A stretch of DNA of 6,199 bases, from NCBI GenBank assembly GCA_020433835.1, contig JAGRBY010000438.1, forward strand, positions 1 to 6,199, read 5' to 3'. A program made the translations under genes and the position numbers. Source of the DNA: Anaerolineae bacterium. GTDB taxonomy: Bacteria; Chloroflexota; Anaerolineae; 4572-78; J111. Of the stretch, positions 5,293 to 6,199 are shown in pieces (within the stretch, counting starts at the first letter, position 1; every line of letters begins with the position of its first letter). The notes beneath the pieces were generated by a model. The model did no database searches and had not been told where the DNA came from. It saw nothing but the letters and a program-made list of their open reading frames with translations.

Positions 5293-6199
5293 CTATTTAT
5301 CTTGCAAAACCTGCATCGCGGCGTTGCGACCATTGATAGCGATGACGCTGCCGCCGGGATGGGTGGCGGCTCCGCACAGATACACGCCCTCCATGGGGGT
5401 GCGGCAGGTCAACCGGCGATCCCACATAGTGGCCGGGAGACAACTGCCCTGAAAGATATGGCCGCCGGTTAAGCCGACTTTAGCCTCGATGTCGGGCGGG
5501 CCCATAACTTCAACGTGTTGGATGGCCGCCGGGAAGTTGCTGCAAAAACGGGCAATCGAGTTGATGACCGTTTGGCCGACTTCGTCACGGCGGGAGTTCC
5601 AATCGCCGTCGGCAAAGTGATACGGTACATACTGGCAGAAGGCGCTCATCACGTGTTTGCCTTCCGGCACAACCGAGCGGTCTTGGGCCGATTGGAAATA
5701 AAGTTCCGTCCACAGCCGGGGGGCGATTTGCCCTTGACGGGCCAAGGCGTAGGAGTCGCGCCACTCTTGTTTGCTGAGCGGGGTGTTGATTTGGGCAGTG
5801 TGGTGCAGCTCGTTAGTGCCGGGCTGGGCGGTGAAGTTGGGCAGTTCGTGCAGCCCCACCGAGAGTTTGACGGTGCAGCCCTCAATGGGCGTGGCCTCAA
5901 CCTGGGCCTGCCAGCCGGCATCGGCTTGCGCACCGAGTAAGCGTAGCGTCACTTGCGGATCGGCGTTGGAGATGACTACCGGCGCGGTGATACGGTCGCC
6001 GCCGGTCAGTTCGACACCCTGGCCGGGTAAAATGGCGGCAACCGGCAGACCGGCGGCGATAACTGCTCCGGCCTCGCGGGCGATGTCGGCTAAGATGAAG
6101 GAGACCATGCCCGTACCGCCTTTGACGTAACCCCACATCCCGGCTTGGCCCTCCATACGGCCGCTGCCGTGATGAAACGCAATCGATGCGGTGCCGGGA
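5293..6199 (-). CDS. FAD-dependent oxidoreductase, COG1233 phytoene dehydrogenase-related/PYROXD2-like (C-terminal part)
   Basis: The frame is open to the window edge, giving the last 301 residues; the N-terminus with the dinucleotide-binding GxGxxG motif lies beyond 6199. An internal Met at 6156 is not taken as the start, because the codons before it (PGTASIAFHHGSGR) fit the family's PGTA...HH stretch, which continues into GMWGYVKGGTGMVS. Later landmarks are VVISNADPQVTLRLLG, SAFCQYVPYHFADGDWNSRR, LTGGHIFQGS, and the C-terminal FAD-contacting YLCGAATHPGGSV with INGRNAA. Relatives run to roughly 500-540 residues, so about 200-240 are missing. It likely oxidises a C-C or C-N bond using FAD; the family is functionally diverse and the substrate unknown. 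It lies on the same strand as the GS-like gene, separated by 212 bp with a palindrome, so shared transcription is possible but unproven. Confidence 0.88.
   Translation of the reverse strand, partial: PGTASIAFHHGSGRMEGQAGMWGYVKGGTGMVSFILADIAREAGAVIAAGLPVAAILPGQGVELTGGDRITAPVVISNADPQVTLRLLGAQADAGWQAQVEATPIEGCTVKLSVGLHELPNFTAQPGTNELHHTAQINTPLSKQEWRDSYALARQGQIAPRLWTELYFQSAQDRSVVPEGKHVMSAFCQYVPYHFADGDWNSRRDEVGQTVINSIARFCSNFPAAIQHVEVMGPPDIEAKVGLTGGHIFQGSCLPATMWDRRLTCRTPMEGVYLCGAATHPGGSVIAINGRNAAMQVLQDK

Noticed and set aside
5106..5296. 8-bp inverted pair ATAGTTGG (5106-5113) and CCAACTAT (5289-5296) flanking the spacer
   Set aside because: Too short and in low-complexity TTGG-rich sequence; could be chance and is not clearly part of the 71-bp palindrome.
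5515..5940. Plus-strand open frame of 141 codons opposite the FAD oxidoreductase
   Set aside because: Antisense to a well-matched family protein and without any recognisable feature of its own; the same applies to the other plus-strand frames in the window.

Overview
The window holds six genes, all on the minus strand, so transcription runs from position 6199 towards position 1. The likely source is a bacterium of the Chloroflexota (Anaerolineae-like). This is inferred from a substrate-binding lipoprotein with a long Glu/Ala-rich linker behind its lipobox, from spacers holding long imperfect palindromes of a kind I associate with that phylum, and from a moderately high GC content. No rRNA or other phylogenetic marker is present, so the assignment is tentative.

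Layout in transcription order. (1) 6199-5293: C-terminal part of a COG1233-type FAD-dependent oxidoreductase (phytoene dehydrogenase-related, PYROXD2-like). (2) 5292-5081: spacer with a 71-bp imperfect palindrome carrying CAGAT words at exact 10-bp spacing. (3) 5080-3734: glutamine-synthetase-fold ligase with a TTG start and a strong Shine-Dalgarno. (4) 3737-2571: metal-dependent amidohydrolase whose ATG overlaps the ligase stop (ATGA). (5) 2570-2402: spacer with one candidate promoter. (6) 2401-1094: lipoprotein substrate-binding protein of the branched-chain amino acid (Liv/HAAT) ABC family. (7) 1093-884: spacer holding a nested inverted-repeat element. (8) 883-173: LivF-type ATPase, best started at a TTG. 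(9) 176-1: first 58 codons of a LivH-type permease, again joined by an ATGA overlap.

The most interesting part is the amidohydrolase/ligase pair. Its two proteins resemble the two halves of the eukaryotic fusion FluG (fungi) and NodGS (plants), which have an N-terminal amidohydrolase joined to a C-terminal glutamine-synthetase domain. Here they are separate, translationally coupled genes in the reverse order. An FAD oxidoreductase lies upstream and a Liv-type importer downstream. A reasonable inference is a pathway that imports an amino acid or amine, gamma-glutamylates it, and oxidises or hydrolyses it, in the general manner of the Puu or Ipu gamma-glutamylation routes. The substrate cannot be read from the sequence. 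No mobile-element gene, RNA gene or CRISPR array was found, and no gene-free stretch exceeds about 215 bases.
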